64,000 bases of DNA from Nocardia mangyaensis (GTDB lineage: Bacteria > Actinomycetota > Actinomycetes > Mycobacteriales > Mycobacteriaceae). The notes beneath the pieces were generated by a model. That model saw only the letters and a list, made by a program, of their open reading frames with translations, was not told the origin of the DNA and made no database searches. The stretch covers positions 1,240,001 to 1,304,000 of the forward strand of contig NZ_CP018082.1 in assembly GCF_001886715.1 (NCBI RefSeq), given 5' to 3'. This document shows positions 17,889-26,734 of the stretch, one piece after another. Within the stretch, counting starts at the first letter, position 1; the number at the start of each line of letters is the position of its first letter. The position numbers were made by a program, and so were the translations under genes.

Positions 17889-18572
17889 TCAGAGTCGACC
17901 GGCGACGAACTGGGCCGCGGCGACGGCGTGCCAGGCGTAGTGGAGGTGGACGTTCCAGTCGGTGCCACCGGGGTCGCACACGGGATCGTTGGTGTTGCAG
18001 ACATCGTAGGTGCGATCGGCATAGGGGCCGGTGATCGTCTTGCCGATGCCGCGAATCGGGTTGCCGAACAACAACACCGCGGTGATCCGCGGCTGCAGGT
18101 GTGCCGGCAGTGTCGCGGTGATCGGTCCGCCGACCCGGGCGCCCTCGCTGCTGACGCCGAGGGCATTGGCCACCACGTTGGCGCCCTGGGAGTACCCGAC
18201 CAGGACGAAGCGCTGGTGCGGGCAGGCCTGCGCTTGGCGCACGAGGTGTTCGACCAGGTCTCGGTTACCCGCCTGTACCGACGCGGGCTGGTTCCGGCTC
18301 GCGGGATAGTTCACCCGGTACGCGTCCGTCGGCCCCGGCAGCACCGCGTCGAGCACCGCGTACACCGGGTTCCCGACGAGGGCGCCGAGGTTGCGTCCGC
18401 CCAGCCAACCGTCGGGTTCGTCGGTACCGCGAGCCGAAACCACCTGGACATCGGCGCATCCCGCCGCGGACGCGGTTCCGGCACCGAGCACCGTGCCGGT
18501 CGCGGCGCCCACGGTCAGGGCGAGGGAAACGGCGGCCCACACCGCAGGTCTGCGGATTCGTGAAAGCCTCAT
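17889..18572 (-). CDS. Secreted cutinase-family serine esterase
   Basis: A 227-residue secreted esterase of the cutinase/Culp family, which hydrolyses lipid or polyester ester bonds outside the cell. Signal peptide: RLSRIRRPAVWAAVSLALTVGAATG with cleavage after AGTASAAG. Nucleophile serine in VLVGYSQGANV; catalytic Asp region DVCNTNDPVCDP and catalytic His in HLHYAWH, with the disulphide cysteines of the family. I chose the ATG at 18572; a TTG 15 codons upstream would add residues before the signal peptide. Nothing in the neighbourhood defines its substrate. Confidence 0.9.
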   Translation of the reverse strand: MRLSRIRRPAVWAAVSLALTVGAATGTVLGAGTASAAGCADVQVVSARGTDEPDGWLGGRNLGALVGNPVYAVLDAVLPGPTDAYRVNYPASRNQPASVQAGNRDLVEHLVRQAQACPHQRFVLVGYSQGANVVANALGVSSEGARVGGPITATLPAHLQPRITAVLLFGNPIRGIGKTITGPYADRTYDVCNTNDPVCDPGGTDWNVHLHYAWHAVAAAQFVAGRL

Positions 18573-18723
18573 GGGGAAAAAGTAGTTCGGTCCGACCGCT
18601 TTTCCGTGGATCCGCAACTGTGTGTTGTCGGTCTGTGCAGATGCGGTTCACTCCTTGGGGTGATGACAGCGGGCAGGGGTCACCCGCAGACTTCGAGTCC
18701 GATGTGGTCACGGCGAGGGAGAA

Positions 18724-20175
18724 ATGATGGCGAGAGCTGACGGGAGGGGTGTTCTCCGAGCCCTCGGAGTGGTCGTGGTAGTCCTGCTGTGCTGGGGCGC
18801 GCCTGCCGCTGTCGCGAACGCCGACGCCGACGACCCGGCACGCGCGGCCGTGGCGGCCTTGCGAGCGCAACTGCACCGGATCGGAAGTCCGGCCGCCGCC
18901 TATGCGGTGCTCGACGGCGACACGGTCGTCACCGGCGCATCGGGTGACGCCGATCAGGACACGCCTTTCGTCATCGGTTCGCTGAGCAAGTCGTTCACCG
19001 CGGTGGGGGTGATGCGCGCTGTGGACGCCGGACTCGTCGATCTGGACGGGCCGGTCACGACGTACCTGCCCGAGTTCACCACCGCCTCGAGCTCCGAGAT
19101 CACCGTCGCCCAGCTGCTGCATCACACCAGCGGCCTGAGCACCGCGGACGGAATCAGAGACCTGCTCGAGCCGGAGCGAACCCTCGCCCAGCGGGTCGCG
19201 CTGGCCCGCGACTTCGCACCGACGGCACCGCCGGGGGAGAGATTCCAGTACTCCAACATCAACTACGCGATCCTCGGATTGCTGCTCGAGCAGGTCTCGG
19301 GAAAGACCTTCGCCGACTACCTCCGTGAGGAAGTGGTCATTCCCCTCGGCCTTTCGCGCACGATCCTCGACGCCGAGACCGCACGCGATCTGATTCCCGG
19401 CACCGTCCCGTTCTTCGGCTTCGCGATGCCACGACCGGAGAGCGAATTTCCCGGCGCCCTGGCCGACGGCTACATCATCTCGACAGCCCGAGACCTGCTG
19501 ACGTACGCGAAATTCCATCTGAGCGACGGTCGGGGAGTCCTGTCACCGGAGTCCATGGCAGCCCTGCACGAGCCCGGAATCCGTCTGCCCGGAGATCCCG
19601 ATCCTGGCTCGACCGGCTATGCGATGGGTTGGTACACCGGCGAATCCGAGTCCCACCTCGTCCTCCACCACGAGGGCGACAACTTCGGCTATCGCACCGA
19701 CATCGCCCTCTATCCCGATCTCGGCCACGCGATCGTCGTGACGATGGCACGCAATGGCGCGGTGTCGATGGTCGACACCCCGATCAGCGCGGCTCGGCCG
19801 GCGCTCGCGGGTGGTCAGCCCCGGCCGAGCAGCGCCTATACGGTGGCCACCGCGCTCGTCATCGCGCTGGCCGCCGCGCTGATCGTCACGATCGCGTGGA
19901 CAGTCCTGTCCTACCGCCGTCGCACCCGAACCCGACGACCACCGAGCCGCACCCTCGCACTGTCGCTCATCCTGACCGGACCGGTACTCGGCGTAGCAGC
20001 GCTCATATCGGCACTCCTGCTGGTCGGCGGACGAGCATCCGCACTGCCCCTCGCCTGGCTCAGCGCACCCGACGTGACTGTGCTGTTGATCGCCTGGCCC
20101 GTGGTCCTGACCGTCGCCGGGGCAGCGACTGCGGCCCAACGTCGTACCCTTGGCCCGCAGGACGGAATGACCTGA
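18724..20175 (+). CDS. Beta-lactamase-fold serine hydrolase with C-terminal membrane helices
   Basis: A 483-residue class-C beta-lactamase/penicillin-binding-type hydrolase. Signal/anchor at the N-terminus (VVVVVLLCWGAPAAVANA), then the nucleophile motif Ser86-x-x-Lys89 (SLSK), Tyr/Asn motif YSNINY and a HHEGD segment in place of the KTG box. After about residue 375 come three hydrophobic helices (VATALVIALAAALIVTIAWTVL and two more), which tether the protein to the membrane with the catalytic domain outside. Likely a peptidase or esterase, not a resistance enzyme. GAGGGAGAA upstream of the start. The permease gene follows 23 nt later. Confidence 0.85.
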   Translation: MMARADGRGVLRALGVVVVVLLCWGAPAAVANADADDPARAAVAALRAQLHRIGSPAAAYAVLDGDTVVTGASGDADQDTPFVIGSLSKSFTAVGVMRAVDAGLVDLDGPVTTYLPEFTTASSSEITVAQLLHHTSGLSTADGIRDLLEPERTLAQRVALARDFAPTAPPGERFQYSNINYAILGLLLEQVSGKTFADYLREEVVIPLGLSRTILDAETARDLIPGTVPFFGFAMPRPESEFPGALADGYIISTARDLLTYAKFHLSDGRGVLSPESMAALHEPGIRLPGDPDPGSTGYAMGWYTGESESHLVLHHEGDNFGYRTDIALYPDLGHAIVVTMARNGAVSMVDTPISAARPALAGGQPRPSSAYTVATALVIALAAALIVTIAWTVLSYRRRTRTRRPPSRTLALSLILTGPVLGVAALISALLLVGGRASALPLAWLSAPDVTVLLIAWPVVLTVAGAATAAQRRTLGPQDGMT

Positions 20176-20198
20176 ATCCCGTGGAACGAAAGACGAAC

Positions 20199-21470
20199 GT
20201 GAACTCGAATCGGCCGCCGGGGACACCCGATGAACTGCGTCGAAGCTTGGGGCTCACCGATGCGGTCGTGATCGGGCTCGGTGCGATGATCGGGGCGGGG
20301 ATCTTCGCGGCCCTGGCTCCTGCGGCACAGGCGGCGGGGTCGGGACTGTCGATCGGGCTCGCCGTGGCGGCCGTCGTGGCCTACTGCAATGCCACGTCGT
20401 CGGCGCGGTTGGCCGCCCGGTATCCCGCGTCGGGCGGCACGTACGTGTACGGCAGAGAACGCCTCGGCGAGTTCTGGGGGTATCTGGCGGGATGGTGCTT
20501 CGTGATCGGCAAGACCGCGTCGTGCGCGGCGATGGCGTTGACCGTCGGCGCTTACGCGTGGCCCGAGTATTCCCGCGCGGTCGCGGTGGCCGTGGTGGTC
20601 GCGCTGACGGCGGTGAACTATCGCGGGATCCAGAAGTCGGCGTTGCTGACCCGGGTCATCGTCGCGACGGTGCTGGCTGTGCTCACCGGGGTGGTCGTCG
20701 CGGCGGTCACCTCCGGAACCGCCGATGTCGCTCGACTGGAGTTCGGTTCCGATGTCACGGTGACCGGTGTGTTGCAGGCTGCCGGGTTGTTGTTCTTCGC
20801 CTTCGCCGGTTACGCGCGCATCGCCACCCTCGGTGAGGAAGTGCGCGACCCGGCGCGCACCATCCGCCGGGCGATTCCGATGGCGCTCGGCATCACCGTG
20901 CTGGTGTACGCGGCGGTCGTGATCGCGGCGCTGATGGTGCTCGGGGCGCGGGGATTGTCGGAGGCGACTGCTCCGCTGACGGAGGTTGTCCGTGCGGCGG
21001 GTGTCGGGTGGCTGGAACCGGCGGTGCGCGTCGGTGCCGTCGTGGCCGCCGTGGGCTCGCTGCTGGCCTTGATTCTCGGTGTCTCCCGCACGACCTTGGC
21101 GATGGCCCGCGACCGCCATTTACCCCATGCCCTGGCGGCGGTCCACCCCCGATTCGCGGTACCGCACCGTGCCGAGATCACGGTTGGCGTCATCGTCGCC
21201 GTTGCCGCCGCGGTCGCCGACCTCCGGGCCGCGATCGGATTCTCCTCCTTCGGCGTGCTGCTCTATTACGCCGTCGCCAACGCCTCCGCCTGGACTCTCA
21301 CCCCGGCCGAAGGTCGACCCGCACGGGTAATCCCGGCCTTCGGGCTGTTCGGATGCCTCGTCCTCGCCTGCACGCTCCCGATGACGTCGGTGCTCGCCGG
21401 ATCAGCCGTCGTCCTGATCGGTGCGGCGATCTACTTCGCCCGCCGCCGACACCGTGTCTCCGCGTCATGA
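20199..21470 (+). CDS. APC-superfamily amino acid permease
   Basis: A 423-residue secondary transporter for amino acids or related amines in the cytoplasmic membrane. It opens with the family signature LGLTDAVVIGLGAMIGAGIF and runs through about twelve hydrophobic helices, with GGTYVYGRERLGEFWGYLAG in loop/helix 3. I chose the GTG at 20199, with GAAAGA just upstream; a GTG at 20181 is an alternative that adds six residues. Very close behind the serine hydrolase, so possibly one transcript. Substrate unknown. Confidence 0.88.
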   Translation: MNSNRPPGTPDELRRSLGLTDAVVIGLGAMIGAGIFAALAPAAQAAGSGLSIGLAVAAVVAYCNATSSARLAARYPASGGTYVYGRERLGEFWGYLAGWCFVIGKTASCAAMALTVGAYAWPEYSRAVAVAVVVALTAVNYRGIQKSALLTRVIVATVLAVLTGVVVAAVTSGTADVARLEFGSDVTVTGVLQAAGLLFFAFAGYARIATLGEEVRDPARTIRRAIPMALGITVLVYAAVVIAALMVLGARGLSEATAPLTEVVRAAGVGWLEPAVRVGAVVAAVGSLLALILGVSRTTLAMARDRHLPHALAAVHPRFAVPHRAEITVGVIVAVAAAVADLRAAIGFSSFGVLLYYAVANASAWTLTPAEGRPARVIPAFGLFGCLVLACTLPMTSVLAGSAVVLIGAAIYFARRRHRVSAS

Positions 21471-21541
21471 TCAGCACTGGTCCCGCTCGAATCCGCGCCG
21501 CGACCGCGAGAACCACGGCGGTGGGGGTCGCGACCGAATAA

Positions 21542-21563
21542 CATTACAGACTACTATGTAATG
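21542..21563. promoter_or_regulatory. Inverted repeat overlapping a TetR start codon
   Basis: CATTAC (21542-21547) and GTAATG (21558-21563) are perfect arms 10 nt apart. The right arm contains the start codon of the regulator gene, a layout that would let the protein block its own expression. Confidence 0.45.
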
Positions 21564-22157
21564 ATGACCTCGGAGACGTCGCCGCGCCCCGGTCGGCCGC
21601 GTGATGCCGACAAGGACCTCGCCGTGCTCATCGCGGCACGGCAATTGCTGGCCGAAGTGGGATACCCGCAGACCACGATCGTGGCGATCGCCAAGCGCGC
21701 CGGGGTGAACTCGCCGGCGATCTATCGCCGCTGGCCCACCCGGCAAGCGCTGCTGGAGGAGGCCATCCACGGCCCCGGCGCGTACGCGCCCCCGGAGCCG
21801 ACCGGCGACCTCCGCGCCGACCTGGCGACCTGGGTGCGCATCTTCCTCGCGCGTGCGGACAGTCCCGCGGCGCGGGCCGGGGTGCCCGGACTGCTGGCCG
21901 ATTCGCAGACCGAGGAGGCGCGTCGGCGACTGCTCGCGATCGGGGCGCCGATCCGCAAGGCGTTCGCCGAGCTGCTCGGGGGCGCGGTCGACGACGGCCG
22001 GATCCCGCCGGGTGCCGATCCCGAGGTCGTCTTCGAAATTCTCGCGGGGACAACGACATTCCACGCCCTCTCGCGTGGTGGCGAGGAACCCGAGTGGTTC
22101 GTCTCGAACCTGGCGGACGCGCTGCACGTCCTCGTCTCGGCGGGAGCGGATCGATGA
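21561..22157 (+). CDS. TetR family transcriptional regulator
   Basis: A 198-residue repressor with the N-terminal HTH AARQLLAEVGYPQTTIVAIAKRAGVNSPAIYRRWPTRQ and a C-terminal domain of the TetR_C_11 type seen next to lipid and steroid catabolic genes. Two adjacent ATGs at 21561 and 21564 are both possible starts and there is no strong ribosome site. Its stop overlaps the LLM oxidoreductase start (ATGA), so regulator and enzyme are expressed together. A palindrome over the start suggests autoregulation. Confidence 0.88.
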   Translation: MMTSETSPRPGRPRDADKDLAVLIAARQLLAEVGYPQTTIVAIAKRAGVNSPAIYRRWPTRQALLEEAIHGPGAYAPPEPTGDLRADLATWVRIFLARADSPAARAGVPGLLADSQTEEARRRLLAIGAPIRKAFAELLGGAVDDGRIPPGADPEVVFEILAGTTTFHALSRGGEEPEWFVSNLADALHVLVSAGADR

Positions 22158-23167
22158 AGGTCGACCTCCAGCTCGACGGCCGCCCCGACGAAGCCGCTTC
22201 GCGCGCAGCCGAATTGATCGCCTGCGGCGCCGACGGCCTGTTCACCTTCGAGGGCCCCCATGATGTCTTCACGCCGCTGACCGTGGTGTCGACCGGTGCC
22301 GAACCCGTCGACCTGATGACCAATGTCGCCATCGCCCTGCCCCGCAGTCCGATGCACCTCGCGCACGCGGCCTACGATCTGCACCTGCTCAGCCGTGGCC
22401 GGTTCCGGCTGGGGCTCGGTTCGCAGACCCGTGTGCACATCGAGAAGCGCTACGGCGGTGCGTGGTCGCGGCCCGCGGCGCGGATGCGGGAAGTGGTGCT
22501 GGCGGTCAAGGCGGTCCTCGGGTCCTGGCAGACCGGCACCCCGCTGCGCTTCGAGGGCGAATTCACCCGACACACCCTGATGCCGCCGACCTTCGTTCCC
22601 GGCCCCAATCCCTATGGGGTGCCGGAAGTCTGCCTCGGCGCACTGGGTCCGATCATGACCAGGACCGCGGCCGAGGTCGCCGACGGGCTGCTGGTCATGC
22701 CGTTCAACAGTGCCCGGCATTTCGCCGAGCGCACCCGGCCCGCCATCGAGGAAGGACTCGCCCGCGCCGGTCGCGATGCCGCGCAGTTGGCGATCTATCC
22801 GCAGGTGATCGTCGCGATGGGCCGGACCCCGAGTGAACTGGAGGCTGCCGCCGTCGGCGCTCGGCGGTTGCTCGCCTTCTACGGATCGACGCCCGCCTAC
22901 CGGCCGGTCCTCGACGTCGAGGGCTGGGGTGATCTGCAACCGGAACTGAACGCGCTGTCCAAACGCGGCCAGGTCACCGCCATGACCGAGCTGATCGATC
23001 AGCGGATGCTCGAGACGATCGCCGTCCACGGCACACCGGAAGAATGCGCCGCGGCCATCGTGGCGCGCTTCGGCGCGGTCGCCGACCGGATCTGCTGCTA
23101 CTTCCCGGGCTACGCCGTCGACACCGCGCACATCAGGGACCTGGTCCTCGAATTGCAGACCGCGTGA
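22154..23167 (+). CDS. LLM-class F420-dependent oxidoreductase (TIGR03617-like)
   Basis: A 337-residue luciferase-like TIM-barrel oxidoreductase. The N-terminus MKVDLQLDGRPDEAASRAAELIACGADGLFTFEGPHDVF, the ALPRSPMHLAHAAYDLHLLSRGRFRLGLG segment and GAWSRPAARMREVV are characteristic of actinobacterial F420-using LLM proteins. It should transfer hydride between F420 and a hydrophobic or CoA-linked substrate in the cytoplasm. ATGA overlap with the TetR gene upstream and GTGA overlap with a broken crotonase stub downstream, consistent with a former lipid-catabolism operon. Confidence 0.88.
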   Translation: MKVDLQLDGRPDEAASRAAELIACGADGLFTFEGPHDVFTPLTVVSTGAEPVDLMTNVAIALPRSPMHLAHAAYDLHLLSRGRFRLGLGSQTRVHIEKRYGGAWSRPAARMREVVLAVKAVLGSWQTGTPLRFEGEFTRHTLMPPTFVPGPNPYGVPEVCLGALGPIMTRTAAEVADGLLVMPFNSARHFAERTRPAIEEGLARAGRDAAQLAIYPQVIVAMGRTPSELEAAAVGARRLLAFYGSTPAYRPVLDVEGWGDLQPELNALSKRGQVTAMTELIDQRMLETIAVHGTPEECAAAIVARFGAVADRICCYFPGYAVDTAHIRDLVLELQTA

Positions 23168-23241
23168 GCGGCGTGCGGGTCGACCTCGCCGACGGCGCCG
23201 CGGTGGTGAGACTGGATCGCCCGGAACGCCGTCACTGCTGA
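23164..23241 (+). pseudogene. Truncated enoyl-CoA hydratase stub (N-terminal 25 codons)
   Basis: GTG at 23164 overlaps the LLM stop. The frame reads VRVDLADGAAVVRLDRPERRHC and then stops. That is the conserved first strand and LxRPERxNA turn of crotonases, with nothing of the rest of the protein after it. The remaining 230 codons have been lost, and the next gene is on the other strand. It is a remnant of an enzyme that presumably worked with the LLM oxidoreductase. Confidence 0.6.
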
Positions 23242-23258
23242 CCGGGACGGCCCCGGCC

Positions 23259-23744
23259 TCACCGGTCGACCGGAGTCGAACCTCCTGGTTTGCCGGATCG
23301 GTCTTTGAGCCACTGAGTGATGCGCGAAACTCGCTGCGGCGCGAAGACAGCGAGAAGAATCAGCGCGAAGGGAAACCCGAACATGGCGCTGGGAAGCAGC
23401 CACACGAGATCCTCCGCCGCCCGGACGGCGCTGTGATGGACATGCGGCTCAGCGCCGATCTCGATCAACCGCGGCCGCGCGGTGACGGTATCGCCCGCGT
23501 CCACCCCGTAGAGCCGAACAGTCCGGCCGTCGGTCTCCACCAGTCCTTCCCCAGCCCTGCCGTCGCGACCGAAGCTGGAACCCATCGACCCTTTGGTCAC
23601 CTCGACCCGCATGGTTTCCCCATAGCCGAGCCAGTAGGCGACCGCATTGACCGGCTGGGCCAGCGAGAACAGCGTCGCGGCACCGAGGCAGAGGCCGACG
23701 AGGCCGAACAATAGTCCCCAGCCGATGCGCGCCATGATCCCCAC
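23259..23744 (-). CDS. Two-helix membrane protein, unknown function
   Basis: A 161-residue protein with one hydrophobic helix near the N-terminus (IGWGLLFGLVGLCLGAATLF) and a second at about 115-135 (LVWLLPSAMFGFPFALILLAVF). The roughly 80 residues between (VEVTKGSMGSSFGRDGRAGEGLVETDGRTVRLYGVDAGDTV) look like an extracellular beta-rich domain. The C-terminus is basic. I do not recognise a family. Start could also be the ATG three codons in. Monocistronic. Confidence 0.6.
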   Translation of the reverse strand: MGIMARIGWGLLFGLVGLCLGAATLFSLAQPVNAVAYWLGYGETMRVEVTKGSMGSSFGRDGRAGEGLVETDGRTVRLYGVDAGDTVTARPRLIEIGAEPHVHHSAVRAAEDLVWLLPSAMFGFPFALILLAVFAPQRVSRITQWLKDRSGKPGGSTPVDR

Positions 23745-24192
23745 CCTGTCGGAAAGATTGAGTACAACCCCGATGTTTCGGGCTGTCCTCGCTCAACAGA
23801 CACCCGGCGCACCGCCCATGACGATGCAGCAGAGACCGTCGGCATCGCAACTCGAGTCGACGGTTGCCTGGCCGGGTGCGGCTGGCCAACACCCTCGCCT
23901 GCCGGTGAGGCCGGTGTCGGTGAATTCGACGGACCCTGGCGATCGGTATTGATCGGCTGCACAGAAATAGTGGACTGATTATGTGATCTGTCTGCGTTGC
24001 AACGCTTTTGGTGAAATGTCCCAAACGGAGCCCAAAGAAATCTTCCTGTGTGGGGCCATGGTGATCTGTTCCATGCCTTGGTGAGCTGTCCACACCTGAA
24101 CTCGTATCGATGGACCGAGGTATTCGGCGACATACCTTCGGAGCGACTCAATAGTCGAATTCCCTCGAGGCTTCCGGAAAGGCAGATGTTGC
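23745..24192. other. 448-bp gap upstream of secreted lipase
   Basis: No gene supported. The part 23950-24190 is clearly lower in GC than the genes and holds a perfect 12-bp palindrome GCGTTGCAACGC (23994-24005). It is probably the promoter region of the lipase gene. Confidence 0.4.
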
Positions 24193-25395
24193 ATGACCAC
24201 AACCCGTGGCCGCAGACGCTCTGTATGTGCGGCAATAATCTTGGGCGCCAGCGCACTGGCTGTCGCTCTCACCGGGGCGGGGGCGGCAGCTGTTCCGCCA
24301 CCCGCTCCCACCCAGCAGGCTCTCGCCGATCTGATCGCTTCGGGTCGTCAGGTCGCGGGTCCCAGTGGCAGCGCCGGAACGGGTTCGGCGTGCACTTCCG
24401 GTAGCGGCGCGGGTTCGGGCAATGGTTCCGGTGATTGCTACGGCGGTTCGGGGTCGAGCTCGGGTTCTTCGGGTGGTACGTCCACCGATACCGTGGGTGT
24501 GGGTCCGGCGCAGACTTCGTGGCTGGCGGCGTTCGCCTATGGCTTGTCCAATGGTGACGTAGCGCCGCCCGGTGCCAATGACTGGAACTGTAAGCCCACG
24601 GCCGAGCATCCTCGTCCGGTGGTGCTGTTGCACGGTACATGGATGAACGCCTACAACGGCTTCGCCTACATGGGTCAGCCGATCAAGGATGCCGGGTACT
24701 GCACGTTCACCTTCAACTACGGGCGTTCCAACATCATCGAAGGCGGCGGGCTCGGTTCCTTCCTGCCCGGAGTGATGGGTACCGGCTACATCCAGGATTC
24801 GTCCAAGCAGGTCGCGGCGTTCGTGGACAAGGTGCTGGCCGCGACCGGGACCGGCGAGGTCGACATCGTCGCCCATTCCCAGGGTGGTGCGTTGGCGAAC
24901 TGGTACACCAAGTTCGATGGCGGTGCGGAGAAAGTGAAGAACCTGGTCACTTTCGGTGCGACGCATCATGGGACCAGTCTCGTCGGGATCGGCGCGTTGG
25001 GTCGGATGGTCAACAATGCCGGAATCGATGTTCTGGGGTTCGTGGAGATGTTCGTCGGTCATGCCGGAATTCAGCAGACGATCGGTTCGGATTTCGTGAA
25101 CACCCTGAATGCCAACGGTGACACGGTCGCTGGTGTCGATTACACGGTGGTCGGTACGCGGTATGACGAGGTGACCAATCCGTATGATCTGACGTTCTTG
25201 GAGGCGGGTCCGGGGGCGACGGTCGACAACATCACGTTGCAGGACGGTTGCGAGCAGGATGTCTCGGATCACTTGACGATGATGTATTCGCCGCGGGCGT
25301 TGTCGATCGTGTTGCGTGCGCTCGATCCGGTGGGCAGCCCGAATCTGGCTTGCGAGTTCAACCCGTGGCTCGTCGGCGGCGGAGGCTCCCTGTAA
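24193..25395 (+). CDS. Secreted class-2 lipase (EstA/PF01674 type)
   Basis: A 400-residue exported triacylglycerol lipase or esterase. Basic N-terminus and hydrophobic stretch RRRSVCAAIILGASALAVALTGAGA form the signal peptide. Residues about 60-95 are an unusual Gly/Ser-rich linker with two cysteines. Catalytic domain: oxyanion region VVLLHGTWMNAYNGF, nucleophile Ser in VDIVAHSQGGAL, acidic residue near TRYDEVTNPYD and His in DVSDHLTMMYSPRA, a family signature. Normal length apart from the linker. Acts outside the cell on lipids. Confidence 0.9.
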   Translation: MTTTRGRRRSVCAAIILGASALAVALTGAGAAAVPPPAPTQQALADLIASGRQVAGPSGSAGTGSACTSGSGAGSGNGSGDCYGGSGSSSGSSGGTSTDTVGVGPAQTSWLAAFAYGLSNGDVAPPGANDWNCKPTAEHPRPVVLLHGTWMNAYNGFAYMGQPIKDAGYCTFTFNYGRSNIIEGGGLGSFLPGVMGTGYIQDSSKQVAAFVDKVLAATGTGEVDIVAHSQGGALANWYTKFDGGAEKVKNLVTFGATHHGTSLVGIGALGRMVNNAGIDVLGFVEMFVGHAGIQQTIGSDFVNTLNANGDTVAGVDYTVVGTRYDEVTNPYDLTFLEAGPGATVDNITLQDGCEQDVSDHLTMMYSPRALSIVLRALDPVGSPNLACEFNPWLVGGGGSL

Positions 25396-25507
25396 TCGGT
25401 TGTCTGATCCCATTGTGACGGGATGATCGGGTGCGTTCGCGGTACGGCTTGACCGCGGCGCACCCGACTCCGTCGGTCGAGGTGGCGTGTCGGCCCTCGG
25501 ACGTCGC

Positions 25508-26734
25508 TCAGCAGGTGTCCGGCGCCGGCTTCGCGGCGAATCGGTCGGCCAGATAGGTCAGGGCCGTCGGCAATCCCAGCACGGCTTCGGTAGCGTGCTC
25601 GCCGATCGAGTTCTCGACCCGCTGCACCGGAGTGCCGGCCGCGCAGTATTTCCCGGCCAGCGCCCGCGCCCCGTCTACCGGCGCGAACTGGTCACCGACC
25701 GCGTGGTGGATCAGTACCGGCGCGGCGGGTGCGCCCGGGCGGAACAGAGGACTGGCCATCCGCACCACCGTGCTCAATTCAGCGTTGCCGGTGATCGATC
25801 CAGGCCACGCTTCCAGCGCAGCCGCGTCGAGAAAGGGATACGCGAGAGCGGCGTCATGCAGGCAATCGGCTTGACTTGCTGCCAACTTTTCGCGGCCGGA
25901 CTCGTTGAGGTACTGAGCCACATCGGCTTCCGGATAGGACCGGTTCAAACCCGCCAGGCCGACCACCGCCGCACCGCCGGCGATGCCACCGTTGAAGCCG
26001 GACATGGTGGACTCCAGGTCCGCGACGATCCCGCCCAGCGCGACCCCGGACACTCGCAGATCCGGGGCGTAGGTGCTGTGCGCTTGCGCGGCGATGGCGG
26101 TGGCCTGCGCCCCGCCGGAGTATCCCCACATGCCGATCGGTGCCACGGGGTCGACGGCCGCGGGCGCGAACGCTCTGGCGGCGCGAATACCGTCCAGCAC
26201 GCCGTGGACGTAGCCGTCGGCGCCGAACAAATCGGAGTCGGGGCCCTGATAGTCCGGCACGACCAGAGCCCACCCTTGTTCCAGCGCAAGCCGAATCACG
26301 CCGGTCTCGGAAAACGCGTTGCTCGGGCCGCCGTCGATCCCACCGCGCAACGCATAGGAGGGAGCGCATTTCGAGCCGACACCATCTTCGGCCACCTGAT
26401 ACGACAGCAGCGGACGGGGGCCCTCCCCAGTCCATTCCCGATGGGGTACGAGAACTGTCGCGATATAGGCGCGGGGTGCACCATGGTTGTCGATCGTCTT
26501 GTACTGGACCTGCCACGCCTGCGCGGGCAGAGGCTGCAGGAACGACTGCGGCTCGATCGTCCGGGCGGCGAGCACTGTCCCGTTGGCCAGGTCCGCGAGA
26601 CCGGCAGGCTCGGCGTAGAACGAATCCTGTTCCGGCAGTGGCACGGCCACAGCCCAACCCGCGCACGCGGTCACCAGTGCGAAAACCGCACCGACAGCCG
26701 TCGCCCGTACTGTCGCGATCCCCATCGCCCGCAT
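25508..26734 (-). CDS. Secreted LIP-family lipase
   Basis: A 408-residue secretory lipase (PF03583). Signal peptide ATVRATAVGAVFALVTACAGWAVA, then the LIP N-terminal segment PEQDSFYAEPAGLADLANGTVL, substrate lid ALRGGIDGGPSN and nucleophile Ser in MWGYSGGAQATAIA. The charge-relay Asp and His lie in HHAVGDQFAPVDGARAL and ENSIGEHATEAVLG. Such enzymes are plentiful in Nocardia and break down host or environmental triglycerides. A second family member is at 44582; they are not adjacent duplicates. Confidence 0.92.
   Translation of the reverse strand: MRAMGIATVRATAVGAVFALVTACAGWAVAVPLPEQDSFYAEPAGLADLANGTVLAARTIEPQSFLQPLPAQAWQVQYKTIDNHGAPRAYIATVLVPHREWTGEGPRPLLSYQVAEDGVGSKCAPSYALRGGIDGGPSNAFSETGVIRLALEQGWALVVPDYQGPDSDLFGADGYVHGVLDGIRAARAFAPAAVDPVAPIGMWGYSGGAQATAIAAQAHSTYAPDLRVSGVALGGIVADLESTMSGFNGGIAGGAAVVGLAGLNRSYPEADVAQYLNESGREKLAASQADCLHDAALAYPFLDAAALEAWPGSITGNAELSTVVRMASPLFRPGAPAAPVLIHHAVGDQFAPVDGARALAGKYCAAGTPVQRVENSIGEHATEAVLGLPTALTYLADRFAAKPAPDTC

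Noticed and set aside
15416..18034. Long 872-codon frame on the plus strand opposite the GH3 gene
   Set aside because: It is the antisense shadow of a well-conserved beta-glucosidase. Composition is Gly/Arg/Asp-rich with no domain, which is typical of high-GC reverse frames.
18573..18617. TTG start extending the cutinase gene by 15 codons
   Set aside because: It would place a charged stretch before a complete signal peptide that begins at the ATG.
23994..24005. GCGTTGCAACGC palindrome as a third TTGCA-type operator
   Set aside because: It shares only TTGCAA and lacks the spaced TTGCA/TGCAA arms; far from the regulator.
25406..25430. Short hairpin (ATCCC/GGGAT) after the lipase gene as terminator
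   Set aside because: Five-bp arms without T-tract are too weak to call.
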